DNA from: Salegentibacter lacus
GTDB taxonomy: Bacteria > Bacteroidota > Bacteroidia > Flavobacteriales > Flavobacteriaceae
DNA length: 64,000 nt
Direction of reading: 5' to 3'
Assembly (NCBI RefSeq): GCF_020164555.1
Contig: NZ_JAIQZB010000004.1
Location: 1-64,000, forward strand
The notes beneath the pieces were generated by a model. That model searched no databases and was not told the origin of the DNA. It worked only from the letters and a program-made list of their open reading frames with translations. Shown here in pieces: positions 24,824-33,712 of this stretch (position 1 is the stretch's first letter; every line of letters starts with the position of its first letter). Made by a program: the position numbers and the translations under genes.

Positions 24824-27592
24824 ATGGATAGATTTTCATTTTTAAATGCTGCACATACGGCATACTTCGCCGAACTTTACGACCAATATCTCCAGTACCC
24901 CGATAGTGTAGAGCCCAGTTGGAGGGCTTTTTTTCAAGGTTTTGACTTTGGAATGCAACAAAACGGAGTTTCTGCAGAAACGATGGAAGAAGCTCCTGTA
25001 GATTTTCAGGAGGGAGAAATTCCAGAACACGTTACAAAAGAATTTAAGGTAATTAGACTTATAGATGGTTACCGAACTCGCGGGCACTTGTTTACTAAAA
25101 CAAATCCGGTTAGGGAGCGCCGTAAATACCGTCCAACCTTAGATATTGAGAATTTTGGACTGGAAGAAAAAGATCTGGACACTAAATTCAATGCTGGTGA
25201 TATACTTGGCGTTGGTCCGAGCACTCTACGGGATATCATAAAGCACCTGGAAAAGGTTTATTGTGAATCTATCGGTATCGAATATATGTTTATTCGGAAG
25301 CCGGAAGAAATTCAATGGATTCAGGATAAGTTGAATAAAAATGAGAATCATCCCAATTTTAGTGACGATCAGAAAAAGAAGATCCTGAAGAAATTAAATC
25401 AGGCAGTTTCTTTTGAATCATTTTTACATAGAAAATACGTAGGGCAAAAACGTTTTTCACTGGAAGGTGGAGAAAGTTTAATCCCGGCCTTAGATGCACT
25501 TATAGAAAAAGCTGCAGAGTATGGCGTAAAAGATTTCGTGATGGGTATGGCTCACCGGGGTCGTTTAAATACGCTTACCAATATCTTCGGAAAAAGCGCT
25601 AAAGATATTTTTAGTGAATTTGACGGAAAGGATTACGAGCAGGATATTTTTGACGGAGATGTTAAATATCACCTGGGCTGGACTTGCTGTCGGCTTACAG
25701 ATAGCGGGAAAGGAATAAATATAAATATAGCACCTAACCCTTCGCATCTTGAAGCGGTAGGTCCTGTTGTAGAAGGTATTACAAGAGCCAAGCAAGACAG
25801 GCATTACGATGGCGATAATATGAAAGTGCTTCCTATACTTGTACACGGTGATGCAGCCATTGCAGGACAGGGAGTGGTTTACGAATTGGTACAAATGGCG
25901 CAGCTGGAAGGTTATCAAACCGGCGGAACCATTCATATTGTGGTGAATAACCAAATTGGATTTACCACGAATTATCTTGATGGTCGTTCCTCAACTTATT
26001 GTACCGATGTAGGGAAGGTAACCCTTTCTCCGGTATTACACGTAAATGCAGATGATGCTGAAGCGGTGGTTCACGCGATTTTATTTGCTTTGGATTTTAG
26101 AATGAAATTCAAGCGTGATGTGTTTATAGATTTATTAGGTTACAGGAAATACGGGCATAATGAAGGCGATGAACCTAAATTTACCCAGCCAAAGTTATAT
26201 AAGGCTATTTCCAAGCATCAGAATGCAATGGATATCTATGCTGAAAAGCTTAAATCGGCTAATATAATTGACAACGATTACCTTACTAAACTTGAAGAAG
26301 AATATAAAGCAGATCTGGAGGAGAATTTAGAAGATTCCCGGAAAGAAAAAACCACTAAGATCACCCCGTTCATGTACGATGAGTGGGAAGGTTTTGAGAA
26401 TGTTCGGGAAGAGGAAATGATGAAGGATTTCGATACCACCTACAAGATAAAAGATCTTGATAAGGTGGCTGAAGCGATCTCTAAATTGCCAGAGGATAAG
26501 AAGTTTATGCGTAAGGTGAAAAAGATTATAGACCTGCGGCATACACTTTACTTTGAAGACAATAAGCTTGACTGGGCTATGGGGGAACATCTTGCCTATG
26601 GTTCCTTAATGAAAGAAGGATTTAACATTAGAATTAGCGGGCAGGATAGTGAAAGAGGTACTTTTTCTCACCGTCACGCCATAGTAAAAGTAGAAGATAG
26701 TGAAGAAGAAATTATTCTTCACAATAATATAGAAGGTAGAGATGGCGATTTCTTCGTTTATAACTCTCCGCTTTCAGAATATGGTGTAATGGGGTTTGAT
26801 TATGGTTACGCAATGGCGAGTCCTAAAACCTTAGTCATTTGGGAAGCCCAGTTTGGGGATTTCGTAAATGGTGCGCAAATAATGATAGATCAGTATATTT
26901 CTGCTGCAGAAGACAAGTGGAAATTACAAAACGGATTGGTGCTTTTCTTACCTCACGGTTACGAAGGTCAGGGAGCAGAACACTCTTCAGCTAGAATGGA
27001 GCGTTTTCTTCAGCTTTGCGCGAAAGATAATATGTATGTGGCAGATGTTACAACACCGGCCAATATGTTTCATATCTTACGCAGGCAGATGAAAGCCGGT
27101 TTTAGAAAACCTTTGGTGATTTTCACACCAAAAAGTTTACTTAGGCATTCTAAAGTGATTTCAACAAAAGAAGATTTTGCTGAAGGAAGTTTTCAACCAC
27201 TACTTGATGATCCAAAAGCGAAAGCAAAAGACGTAAAATCCCTGGTATTCTGTACCGGTAAATTTTACTACGATCTTTTAGAGCATAAAGAAGAAAACGA
27301 TCGTGATGATGTAGCTCTGGTGCGTGTGGAGCAGTTGTTCCCGCTACCTATAGAGCAAATGCAAAAAGCGATCAAGAAATATAAAAATGCAGACGACGTA
27401 GTTTGGGCCCAGGAAGAACCAAGAAATATGGGTGCTTACGGACATATGTTATTGCATTTTGATGAAGCTAAAAACTTTAGGGTTTGCAGTAGAAAATTCT
27501 ATGGTTCTCCGGCTGCCGGAAGTTCTGTAAGATTTAAAAAGCGTCACGATAAAGTGATTGCAAGTGTTTTTGACAAAACAGTAGAGAATTAA
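24824..27592 (+). CDS. sucA: 2-oxoglutarate dehydrogenase E1 component
   Basis: The thiamine-diphosphate-dependent decarboxylase of the 2-oxoglutarate dehydrogenase complex, 922 residues. The N-terminal segment (FLNAAHTAYFAELYDQYLQY) is the E2-binding helix region. Conserved parts include MGMAHRGRLNTL, the thiamine-binding region HGDAAIAGQGVVYE and the C-terminal transketolase-like part with HSSARMERFLQLCA. It oxidatively decarboxylates 2-oxoglutarate in the TCA cycle and passes the succinyl group to the E2 lipoyl arm. The E2 gene follows after 61 bases, giving the common sucAB order. The E3 gene is not present here. Confidence 0.97.
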   Translation: MDRFSFLNAAHTAYFAELYDQYLQYPDSVEPSWRAFFQGFDFGMQQNGVSAETMEEAPVDFQEGEIPEHVTKEFKVIRLIDGYRTRGHLFTKTNPVRERRKYRPTLDIENFGLEEKDLDTKFNAGDILGVGPSTLRDIIKHLEKVYCESIGIEYMFIRKPEEIQWIQDKLNKNENHPNFSDDQKKKILKKLNQAVSFESFLHRKYVGQKRFSLEGGESLIPALDALIEKAAEYGVKDFVMGMAHRGRLNTLTNIFGKSAKDIFSEFDGKDYEQDIFDGDVKYHLGWTCCRLTDSGKGININIAPNPSHLEAVGPVVEGITRAKQDRHYDGDNMKVLPILVHGDAAIAGQGVVYELVQMAQLEGYQTGGTIHIVVNNQIGFTTNYLDGRSSTYCTDVGKVTLSPVLHVNADDAEAVVHAILFALDFRMKFKRDVFIDLLGYRKYGHNEGDEPKFTQPKLYKAISKHQNAMDIYAEKLKSANIIDNDYLTKLEEEYKADLEENLEDSRKEKTTKITPFMYDEWEGFENVREEEMMKDFDTTYKIKDLDKVAEAISKLPEDKKFMRKVKKIIDLRHTLYFEDNKLDWAMGEHLAYGSLMKEGFNIRISGQDSERGTFSHRHAIVKVEDSEEEIILHNNIEGRDGDFFVYNSPLSEYGVMGFDYGYAMASPKTLVIWEAQFGDFVNGAQIMIDQYISAAEDKWKLQNGLVLFLPHGYEGQGAEHSSARMERFLQLCAKDNMYVADVTTPANMFHILRRQMKAGFRKPLVIFTPKSLLRHSKVISTKEDFAEGSFQPLLDDPKAKAKDVKSLVFCTGKFYYDLLEHKEENDRDDVALVRVEQLFPLPIEQMQKAIKKYKNADDVVWAQEEPRNMGAYGHMLLHFDEAKNFRVCSRKFYGSPAAGSSVRFKKRHDKVIASVFDKTVEN

Positions 27593-27653
27593 TAATATAA
27601 ATAACGAATCAAATGTTTTCGCCTGGCGGAAACTTTAAATAAAAACAAAGATC

Positions 27654-28937
27654 ATGGCCTTAGAAATGAAAGTTCCTTCTCCGGGAGAATCTATAACCGA
27701 AGTTGAAATAGCCGAGTGGTTAGTTGAAGACGGCGACTACGTAGAAAAAGATCAGCCAATTGCCGAAGTAGATAGCGATAAAGCTACATTGGAACTTCCG
27801 GCTGAAGCCAGCGGTATCATTACGCTTAAAGCTGAAGAAGGTGATGCTGTAGCTGTGGGGCAAGTAGTATGTCTTATTGATACCGAGGCTGAAAAGCCGG
27901 GTGGAGGTGATGATAAAAAAGAATCTAAAGACAAAAAAGAAAAAGAGGAGTCTAAGGATGATTCTTCAGATAAAAAAGAAAAGGAAGATAAAGACAAGGC
28001 TGATTCTAAAACCCAGGAATCTTCTAAATCTTCAACACCTTCTCAAAAACAAGATTCTCACGCAAAAGGTAGCCCGTCTCCTGCTGCTAAAAAGATCCTT
28101 GATGAAAAAGGAGTTGATGCTAAAGATGTAGAAGGAAGCGGAAGAGATGGACGTATCACTAAAGATGATGCTGTTCAGGCAAAAGCTTCTATGGGAAGTC
28201 CGGGTAAAGGAAAACGCGGAGAATCTAAGAAGAAAATGTCTATGCTTCGTAGAAAGGTGGCTTCGCGATTGGTTTCAGTTAAAAATGATACCGCTATGCT
28301 TACTACTTTTAATGAAGTAGATATGCAGCCTATTTTCAACTTAAGAAAAAAATACAAAGAGGAATTCAAAGACAAGCACGGCGTGAGTTTAGGTTTTATG
28401 TCTTTCTTTACCCTTGCAGTGGTGCGTGCGCTGGAACAATATCCAGGTGTGAATTCTATGATAGATGGCGATCATCAGATTAGTTTCGATTATAAAGATA
28501 TTAGTATTGCGGTTTCAGGACCAAAAGGTTTAATGGTGCCGGTAATAAGAAATGCTGAAAATCTTAGTTTTAGAGGAGTAGAAGATGAGGTAAAACGTCT
28601 GGCTACAAAAGCCCGTGACGGGAAAATTACCGTAGACGAAATGACCGGCGGTACTTTTACAATTACCAATGGAGGCGTATTTGGTTCTATGCTTTCTACG
28701 CCAATTATTAATCCTCCGCAAAGTGCTATTTTAGGAATGCACAACATTGTTGAGCGCCCTGTGGCTATAGATGGTCACGTAGAAATTCGCCCTATTATGT
28801 ATGTGGCACTTTCTTACGATCACAGGATTATTGATGGTAAAGAATCTGTTGGTTTCCTTGTAGCGATTAAAGAAGCTATAGAAAATCCTGAAGAATTATT
28901 GATGGATAATGACGTGAAAAGAGCGCTTGAGCTTTAA
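27654..28937 (+). CDS. sucB: Dihydrolipoyl succinyltransferase, 2-oxoglutarate dehydrogenase E2
   Basis: A 427-residue E2 component. The lipoyl domain (1-77) carries the lipoylated Lys in [11 protein letters not shown] (about Lys43). A highly charged Lys/Asp/Glu/Ser linker spans about residues 85-140. The peripheral subunit-binding domain follows ([14 protein letters not shown]), then the catalytic acyltransferase domain with the active-site motif [12 protein letters not shown] near the C-terminus. The linker is low-complexity and the most variable part, as is usual. It forms the core of the complex with SucA. A strong terminator follows. Confidence 0.96.
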   Translation: MALEMKVPSPGESITEVEIAEWLVEDGDYVEKDQPIAEVDSDKATLELPAEASGIITLKAEEGDAVAVGQVVCLIDTEAEKPGGGDDKKESKDKKEKEESKDDSSDKKEKEDKDKADSKTQESSKSSTPSQKQDSHAKGSPSPAAKKILDEKGVDAKDVEGSGRDGRITKDDAVQAKASMGSPGKGKRGESKKKMSMLRRKVASRLVSVKNDTAMLTTFNEVDMQPIFNLRKKYKEEFKDKHGVSLGFMSFFTLAVVRALEQYPGVNSMIDGDHQISFDYKDISIAVSGPKGLMVPVIRNAENLSFRGVEDEVKRLATKARDGKITVDEMTGGTFTITNGGVFGSMLSTPIINPPQSAILGMHNIVERPVAIDGHVEIRPIMYVALSYDHRIIDGKESVGFLVAIKEAIENPEELLMDNDVKRALEL

Positions 28938-28960
28938 ATAAACCGATGTTTATAAAAATA

Positions 28961-28990
28961 AAAAAGGCAGCCGATCGGCTGCCTTTTTTT
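28961..28990 (+). terminator. Terminator of sucAB
   Basis: AAAAAGGCAGCCGATCGGCTGCCTTTTT is a near-perfect palindrome with a short loop, followed by a T-run. Confidence 0.9.
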
Positions 28991-29007
28991 GATACCACAA
29001 ATAACAA

Positions 29008-29118
29008 TTAAAATAAAAACAAATTTATTATGTTCAAAAACAAAACGAATACTACAAAAATACCTAAGAAAATATAAATAAGATTATCGCGAAGTTTGTT
29101 TTTAGACACAATTGACAT
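29008..29118 (-). CDS. Candidate 36-residue single-pass membrane peptide
   Basis: An ATG at 29116-29118 opens a 36-codon frame ending at TAA 29008-29010. The product starts MSIVSKNKLRDNLIYIF, with a positively charged N-terminus, and continues as one hydrophobic helix (about residues 13-36) to the end. The charge layout predicts a single-pass inner-membrane peptide with its N-terminus in the cytoplasm. It lies 75 bases downstream of the retropepsin-like gene on the same strand. It could be chance in AT-rich DNA, since T-rich codons give hydrophobic residues. I do not recognise a family. Confidence 0.45.
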   Translation of the reverse strand: MSIVSKNKLRDNLIYIFLGIFVVFVLFLNIINLFLF

Positions 29119-29193
29119 AGACTAACATTAATTTAATCAAACTTAAGTAACATCAGTCGGTGAGTCAAGGGGATATTTCCCCTTTCTAAAATG

Positions 29194-29631
29194 TTATTTT
29201 AAATAAAACGCGGGTGCCTTGTAGTCTATAATTGCTTTTCCTCTTTTTAAAAGATCAGCGCCAATAATACCGTGAACCTTTTCGGCTTCGTGGTTTACCA
29301 GGGCTTCATTTACGTGTCTTAAATCAAAGAGTACGAGGTCTACTTTTTTCTTTTTCCAGCCTTTTATTTCTATTCGGTTTTTTTGGGCGATTTGCGTAAG
29401 CATATTGGTTGCGCCGGCGCCGGCAGCTTTAACATCACTGTCTTCGGCAAGAAGTTTAAAGTGCTCTACAGCTTCGAGGCCGACGCAAGTACTGGAAGCT
29501 CCCGTATCAAGGATAAAGTTCCCTTCAATATTATTAATTTTGGCTACCAATTCCAGGTGTTGGGTTTTGGTATATTTCAATTTTATACGTTTAAAGCCTT
29601 TTTCTTTCAGCAGTTTTTTTAAAGATGACAT
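29194..29631 (-). CDS. Retropepsin-like aspartic protease (clan AA)
   Basis: A 145-residue protein with one pepsin-like half-domain. It has the catalytic motif ILDTGASST at about 40-48, a central hydrophobic flap region, and the psi-loop segment VHGIIGADLLKRG near residue 118. A single lobe means it would have to dimerise, like retroviral proteases. There is no signal peptide, so it is cytoplasmic. No retroelement genes are nearby; this is a host-type gag-polyprotein-putative-aspartyl-protease family member found in many Bacteroidota. Substrate unknown. The promoter element TATCTTTG (29647-29654, minus) lies 15 bases before the start. Confidence 0.85.
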   Translation of the reverse strand: MSSLKKLLKEKGFKRIKLKYTKTQHLELVAKINNIEGNFILDTGASSTCVGLEAVEHFKLLAEDSDVKAAGAGATNMLTQIAQKNRIEIKGWKKKKVDLVLFDLRHVNEALVNHEAEKVHGIIGADLLKRGKAIIDYKAPAFYLK

Positions 29632-29646
29632 TCTTTATGTTTTTCG

Positions 29647-29654
29647 CAAAGATA
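29647..29654 (-). promoter_or_regulatory. -7 promoter element of the retropepsin-like gene
   Basis: CAAAGATA on the plus strand reads TATCTTTG on the minus strand, 15 bases upstream of the ATG. Confidence 0.5.
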
Positions 29655-29670
29655 GGTCTTCAAAATAAAT

Positions 29671-29678
29671 TATTTTTG
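29671..29678 (+). promoter_or_regulatory. -7 promoter element of tatD, implying a leaderless or near-leaderless mRNA
   Basis: TATTTTTG matches TAnnTTTG and ends 5 bases before the tatD ATG at 29684. Transcription normally starts a few bases after this element, so the mRNA would begin at or next to the start codon. Confidence 0.4.
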
Positions 29679-29683
29679 CTTTT

Positions 29684-30451
29684 ATGATTTTAACCGATAC
29701 GCATATACATCTTTACAGCGAAGATTACGAAAAGGACAGGGATGAGCTTATAGAAAACGCCTTTCAGCAAAATATTGAACGGTTCTTTCTGCCTGCCATA
29801 GACTCTGAAACTACAGAAGCTATGTACGATTTGGAGGCACATTATCCCGAGAATGTTTTTTTAATGATGGGGTTACATCCAACTCATGTTCAGGAGAATT
29901 TTGAGGAAGAATTAGAACATGTAGAAGAGCAATTTGAAAAAAGAAGATTTTATGCCGTCGGCGAGATTGGTATAGATCTTCATTGGGATAAGAGTACTTT
30001 GGAAATTCAGCAGGAAGCTTTCAGGAGGCAAATCCAGCTTGCGAAGAAATACAAGCTTCCTATTGTGATTCATTGTAGAAAAGCTTTTGATGAGGTTTTT
30101 GACGTTTTGGAAGAAGAAAAAAGTGAGGATCTTTTCGGGATTTTTCACTGCTTTACAGGAACTCTGGAACAGGCTAAAAGAGCCCTTTCTTATAATTTAA
30201 AACTTGGAGTTGGAGGTGTGGTTACTTTTAAAAACGGGAAAATCGATAAATTTCTGAATGAAATACCTTTAAAGGAAATCCTTTTGGAAACCGATGGTCC
30301 ATATTTATCACCATCGCCTTTCCGCGGAAAGCGTAACGAACCCGAATACCTGTTAAAAGTAGCAGAAAAGCTTGCTGAAATATATGAAAAACCGCTTGCT
30401 GAAGTTGCTGAAATAACCACCCAGAATTCAAAAGATATATTTGGGATATAA
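29684..30451 (+). CDS. TatD family metal-dependent hydrolase
   Basis: A 255-residue TIM-barrel hydrolase. The metal ligands are visible in DTHIHLYS (residues 4-11), GEIGIDLHW (about 92-100), IVIHCRKA, IFHCFTG and ETDGPYLSP. This set is complete for TatD enzymes, which act as DNases or deacylases with divalent metals. The cytosolic location agrees with the lack of a signal. It is divergent from the retropepsin-like gene with only 52 bases between. The next gene (acyltransferase) follows after 50 bases on the same strand. Confidence 0.93.
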   Translation: MILTDTHIHLYSEDYEKDRDELIENAFQQNIERFFLPAIDSETTEAMYDLEAHYPENVFLMMGLHPTHVQENFEEELEHVEEQFEKRRFYAVGEIGIDLHWDKSTLEIQQEAFRRQIQLAKKYKLPIVIHCRKAFDEVFDVLEEEKSEDLFGIFHCFTGTLEQAKRALSYNLKLGVGGVVTFKNGKIDKFLNEIPLKEILLETDGPYLSPSPFRGKRNEPEYLLKVAEKLAEIYEKPLAEVAEITTQNSKDIFGI

Positions 30452-30501
30452 AGGAGGTTAAAATTAAAATTTGTTCATTTGCCTAGCTAACACAATTTTG
30501 C

Positions 30502-31644
30502 GTGAAAGAATTTGACGACATAAGGTTTTACAACGAGAGTGAGGTGCAACCTGCCTTGCAGGAGTACATGAGGCACCCCATGTTTAAAACACTATTGCAG
30601 TTTACATTTCCTGAGAAAAGTTCTGAGGAAATTGCTGCAATTATAGGAGAATGCCATTCTATCAGGGATTTTCAAACCAAAGTGATTTATAATTCGGTTT
30701 TAAAAGTTATCGAAAAAAGCACTGAAGGACTTACCTACAATGGTTTTGATAAATTAGATAGCGATCAGGCTTACTTTTATATCTCCAATCATCGTGATAT
30801 TATTCTCGACACCTCATTGCTGAATACCACTTTGTATAAGCAGGACCTTGTCATGACGGCTTCAGCTATTGGGGATAACCTGGTGCAGAAACCTTTCTTA
30901 ATGGCTTTATCTCGTTTAAACCGGAATTTTCTAGTAAAACGCGGAATTAGTCCCAGGGAAATGCTGAAAAGTTCTATGGTGCTTTCAGCGTATATTAAAA
31001 ACCTGCTGCTAGAAGATGGAAGATCGGTTTGGATGGCGCAAAGAGAAGGTAGAACCAAAGATGGAAGCGATTATACACAGCAAGGTGTGCTAAAAATGCT
31101 TGCTATGGGCAAAGGTAAGAAGAGCCTGGCCGAGTATTTTACTGAACTCAAAATTGTGCCGGTAGCGATTTCCTATGAATTTGATCCTACCGATATTTTA
31201 AAAATGCCTGAGCTTCTTGCTAAAAGAATGAAAGAAGAATATGTGAAATCGGCTAACGAAGATTTTAATTCTATTATGCAAGGTGCCCTTGGGAATAAGG
31301 GGCGTATTCATATAAATGCTGGCGAAGTGCTTACCAAAGAAGTTTTTGAAGAAATTGAGAAAGAGCATAATTCTATTAACGCGCAACTAAAAGCAGTTGC
31401 GGCAAAAATAGATCAGCATATCTATAAAAATTACAAATTATGGCCGGCCAATTATATTGCTTTCGATTTGCTGAAGAATTCAGAAACCTATGCCGGTAAA
31501 TATTCAGATAAAGAAAAAAGGCAGTTTGAGCGCCGACTTAGCCGAAGGGTAGATGTGAAAAATGCCCTGGAGCTAAACAGTTATTTATTAATGTATGCAA
31601 ATCCTGTAATTAATAAAGAAGCGCTTTATGAAGAAAAGAGCTAA
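30502..31644 (+). CDS. Glycerolipid acyltransferase (PlsC-like domain)
   Basis: A 380-residue protein with a PlsC-type acyltransferase domain. The first motif is read in FYISNHRDIILD and the second around NRNFLVKRG. A further motif is seen in WMAQREGRTKDG and another region in LKIVPVAISYEFDP. The spacing of the first motif is His-x5-Asp rather than the textbook His-x4-Asp. It probably transfers an acyl chain to glycerol phosphate or another lipid precursor at the inner membrane. The start codon is GTG at 30502. The end overlaps the ansA start by 17 bases, so the two are translationally linked. Confidence 0.8.
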   Translation: MKEFDDIRFYNESEVQPALQEYMRHPMFKTLLQFTFPEKSSEEIAAIIGECHSIRDFQTKVIYNSVLKVIEKSTEGLTYNGFDKLDSDQAYFYISNHRDIILDTSLLNTTLYKQDLVMTASAIGDNLVQKPFLMALSRLNRNFLVKRGISPREMLKSSMVLSAYIKNLLLEDGRSVWMAQREGRTKDGSDYTQQGVLKMLAMGKGKKSLAEYFTELKIVPVAISYEFDPTDILKMPELLAKRMKEEYVKSANEDFNSIMQGALGNKGRIHINAGEVLTKEVFEEIEKEHNSINAQLKAVAAKIDQHIYKNYKLWPANYIAFDLLKNSETYAGKYSDKEKRQFERRLSRRVDVKNALELNSYLLMYANPVINKEALYEEKS

Positions 31645-32656
31645 AATCCTGCTTGTCTATACCGGGGGAACTATTGGTATGATTAAGGATTATGATTCTG
31701 GAGCCCTTAAGGCTTTTAATTTTAATGAATTATTGCAAAACATCCCCGAGCTTAAAATTCTGGAGCACGAGATTGATACTTTGAGTTTTGATGATCCTAT
31801 AGATTCCTCTAATATGAATGTGGAATGCTGGGTAAAGGTTGCAAATACGATTAATGAGAATTTTGAAACCTACGATGGTTTTGTGGTTTTGCACGGTAGC
31901 GATACTATGTCTTATACCGCATCGGCTCTTAGTTTTATGTTTGAAAATTTAACCAAACCAATTATTTTCACCGGATCACAATTACCCATTGGGGATTTAA
32001 GAACAGACGCCAAAGAAAACCTTATTACCAGTATTCAAATCGCCGGTTTGCAAAAAAATGGGAAACCTGTAATTTCTGAAGTCGGACTTTATTTTGAATA
32101 TAAATTATACCGAGCCAATAGAACTACAAAGATTAATGCAGAACATTTTCAGGCTTTTGCTTCACTAAATTATCCTCCTTTGGCTGAATCGGGTGTGTAT
32201 CTTTCAGTTGATTATAATGCTTTATGGCGTCCAAATCGCAGGCAAAGAACAAAATTGCACACAGGATTTAATAATGAAGTGCTGATTTTAAAGATTTTTC
32301 CGGGTATAAATGCCAAAACAGTGGAGTATATGTTATCTAAACCCGGTCTAAAAGGTGTGGTTCTGGAAACTTATGGGAGCGGTAATGCGCCAAGCGACGA
32401 ATGGTTTCTGGATATTCTAAAAAGAAAAATTTCTGAAGGATTATTCGTAGTAAATGTTACCCAATGTATTGGTGGAAGTGTAGTTATGGGTCAATATGAA
32501 ACAAGCGTTCAGCTTAAAAAAATAGGTGTGGTTTCAGGAAAAGATATCAGTACTGAAGCTGCGGTGGCAAAATTAATGTATCTTTTAGGAAAAGAATTGT
32601 CTCCTAAAGTGTTTAAAACTATATTTGAAACCTCTCTTAGAGGGGAAATGTCATAA
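31628..32656 (+). CDS. ansA: Type I (cytoplasmic) L-asparaginase
   Basis: A 342-residue asparaginase. The catalytic Thr is in the N-terminal motif YTGGTIGM (about residues 10-17), and the second catalytic set is in VLHGSDTMSYTASAL (about 88-102). The absence of a signal peptide and the overall pattern match type I cytoplasmic enzymes, which hydrolyse L-asparagine to aspartate and ammonia. The C-terminal half carries GVVLETYGSGNAP. It overlaps the acyltransferase gene by 17 bases and is followed by tRNA-Ser. Confidence 0.93.
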   Translation: MKKRAKILLVYTGGTIGMIKDYDSGALKAFNFNELLQNIPELKILEHEIDTLSFDDPIDSSNMNVECWVKVANTINENFETYDGFVVLHGSDTMSYTASALSFMFENLTKPIIFTGSQLPIGDLRTDAKENLITSIQIAGLQKNGKPVISEVGLYFEYKLYRANRTTKINAEHFQAFASLNYPPLAESGVYLSVDYNALWRPNRRQRTKLHTGFNNEVLILKIFPGINAKTVEYMLSKPGLKGVVLETYGSGNAPSDEWFLDILKRKISEGLFVVNVTQCIGGSVVMGQYETSVQLKKIGVVSGKDISTEAAVAKLMYLLGKELSPKVFKTIFETSLRGEMS

Positions 32657-32728
32657 AATTAACGGCAGATGCTTGACGAAGTATATTTTTTTTCGTTATT
32701 TGGCGCACCGTTTGGAAAACGTTAAGAA

Positions 32729-32816
32729 AGAGAGGTGGCCGAGTGGTCGAAGGCGCACGCCTGGAAAGTGTGTATACGCTACAAGCGTATCGAGGGTTCG
32801 AATCCCTTCCTCTCTG
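32729..32816 (+). tRNA. tRNA-Ser (anticodon GGA)
   Basis: Acceptor arm AGAGAGG (32729-32735) pairs with CCTCTCT (32809-32815); the discriminator is G32816. The D-arm region has TGGCCGAGTGGTCGAAGGC, the anticodon loop CTGGAAA gives anticodon GGA, and a long variable arm typical of class II tRNAs (stem TATACGCT/AGCGTAT) follows. The T-arm has GGTTCGAATCC. The CCA end is not encoded. It reads UCC and UCU serine codons. Confidence 0.97.
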
Positions 32817-32894
32817 CAATAATTATTATATTTTTATTAAAAATTTATTTTTATATCTTTAACCCTTTAACTAATTAAATTAAGACAAACAGTA

Positions 32895-33698
32895 ATGAAA
32901 AGATTATTTTCTATTTTGGTAATCGCCGCGGTGATGGTACTTGGAGCCGGAAACCTAAATGCGGCCAATAATGTTAACACATTACCTGGTACAATTGTAA
33001 ATTTTGTACAAGATGAAGAGGCTGCAGCTGCCGCAGATGAGGCAGAGGAAGAAACTCTTGGTTTTCATCAGGAACTCAAAAAACGATTTATAGAAGGTGG
33101 TCCTGCATTTATGGGGATTGTTCTTCTATGTTTAATTCTTGGATTGGCTGTTGCCATAGAGAGAATTATCTTTTTAAACCTTTCTACAACTAACACTAAG
33201 AAATTAGCTAGAGATGTAGAAGATGCTTTAAATAGTGGTGGTGTAGAATCTGCTAAGGAAGTTTGTAGAAATACAAAAGGACCTGTTGCTTCTATCTACT
33301 ATCAGGGTCTTGATCGTGCAGACGAAAGTATTGATGCTGCAGAAAAAGCTGTGGTAGCTTACGGTGGTGTTCAAATGGGACAGTTGGAGAAAAACGTTTC
33401 CTGGTTGTCTTTATTTATCGCTATTGCTCCTATGCTTGGTTTCATGGGTACTGTAATTGGTATGATTACCGCCTTCGATAGAATTGAGGCTGCTGGTGAT
33501 ATGCAACCATCTCTTGTTGCCGGAGGTATTAAAGTGGCACTTCTTACAACCGTATTTGGTTTGATCGTAGCTATTATTCTTCAAATTTTTTATAATTATA
33601 TTATCGCTAAGATAGATAGTATTGTAAACGATATGGAAGATGCATCTATCACTCTTATCGATATGTTGGTAGCTTACAAAAACAAAAAAAGAATCTAA
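32895..33698 (+). CDS. exbB: MotA/TolQ/ExbB proton channel protein
   Basis: A 267-residue inner-membrane protein. It starts with a signal-like segment (about 1-24) and an acidic, Ala-rich stretch (about 37-50). Three transmembrane helices follow: about 73-96, then two in the conserved core with APMLGFMGTVIGMITAFDRI and VALLTTVFGLIVAIILQIFY. This is the ExbB/TolQ core that, with ExbD, uses the proton gradient to energise TonB. It is the first gene of a cluster with a membrane protein, two ExbD proteins and a beta-barrel protein. The N-terminal extension is common in Bacteroidota ExbB. Confidence 0.93.
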   Translation: MKRLFSILVIAAVMVLGAGNLNAANNVNTLPGTIVNFVQDEEAAAAADEAEEETLGFHQELKKRFIEGGPAFMGIVLLCLILGLAVAIERIIFLNLSTTNTKKLARDVEDALNSGGVESAKEVCRNTKGPVASIYYQGLDRADESIDAAEKAVVAYGGVQMGQLEKNVSWLSLFIAIAPMLGFMGTVIGMITAFDRIEAAGDMQPSLVAGGIKVALLTTVFGLIVAIILQIFYNYIIAKIDSIVNDMEDASITLIDMLVAYKNKKRI

Positions 33699-33712
33699 GA
33701 CCAGATTAAATT

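Noticed and set aside
27877-28131. Lys-rich open frame in another phase of sucB
   Set aside because: It is a shadow of the low-complexity linker of SucB, which is rich in AAA and GAT codons.
29167-29185. Inverted repeat AAGGGGATATTTCCCCTTT after the retropepsin-like gene as a terminator
   Set aside because: There is no T-run on the minus strand after the stem and the downstream short frame may be co-transcribed; left unassigned.
32625-32822. Open frame of 65 codons on the plus strand and 60 codons on the minus strand across the tRNA gene
   Set aside because: Both overlap tRNA-Ser and the end of ansA; they are chance frames.
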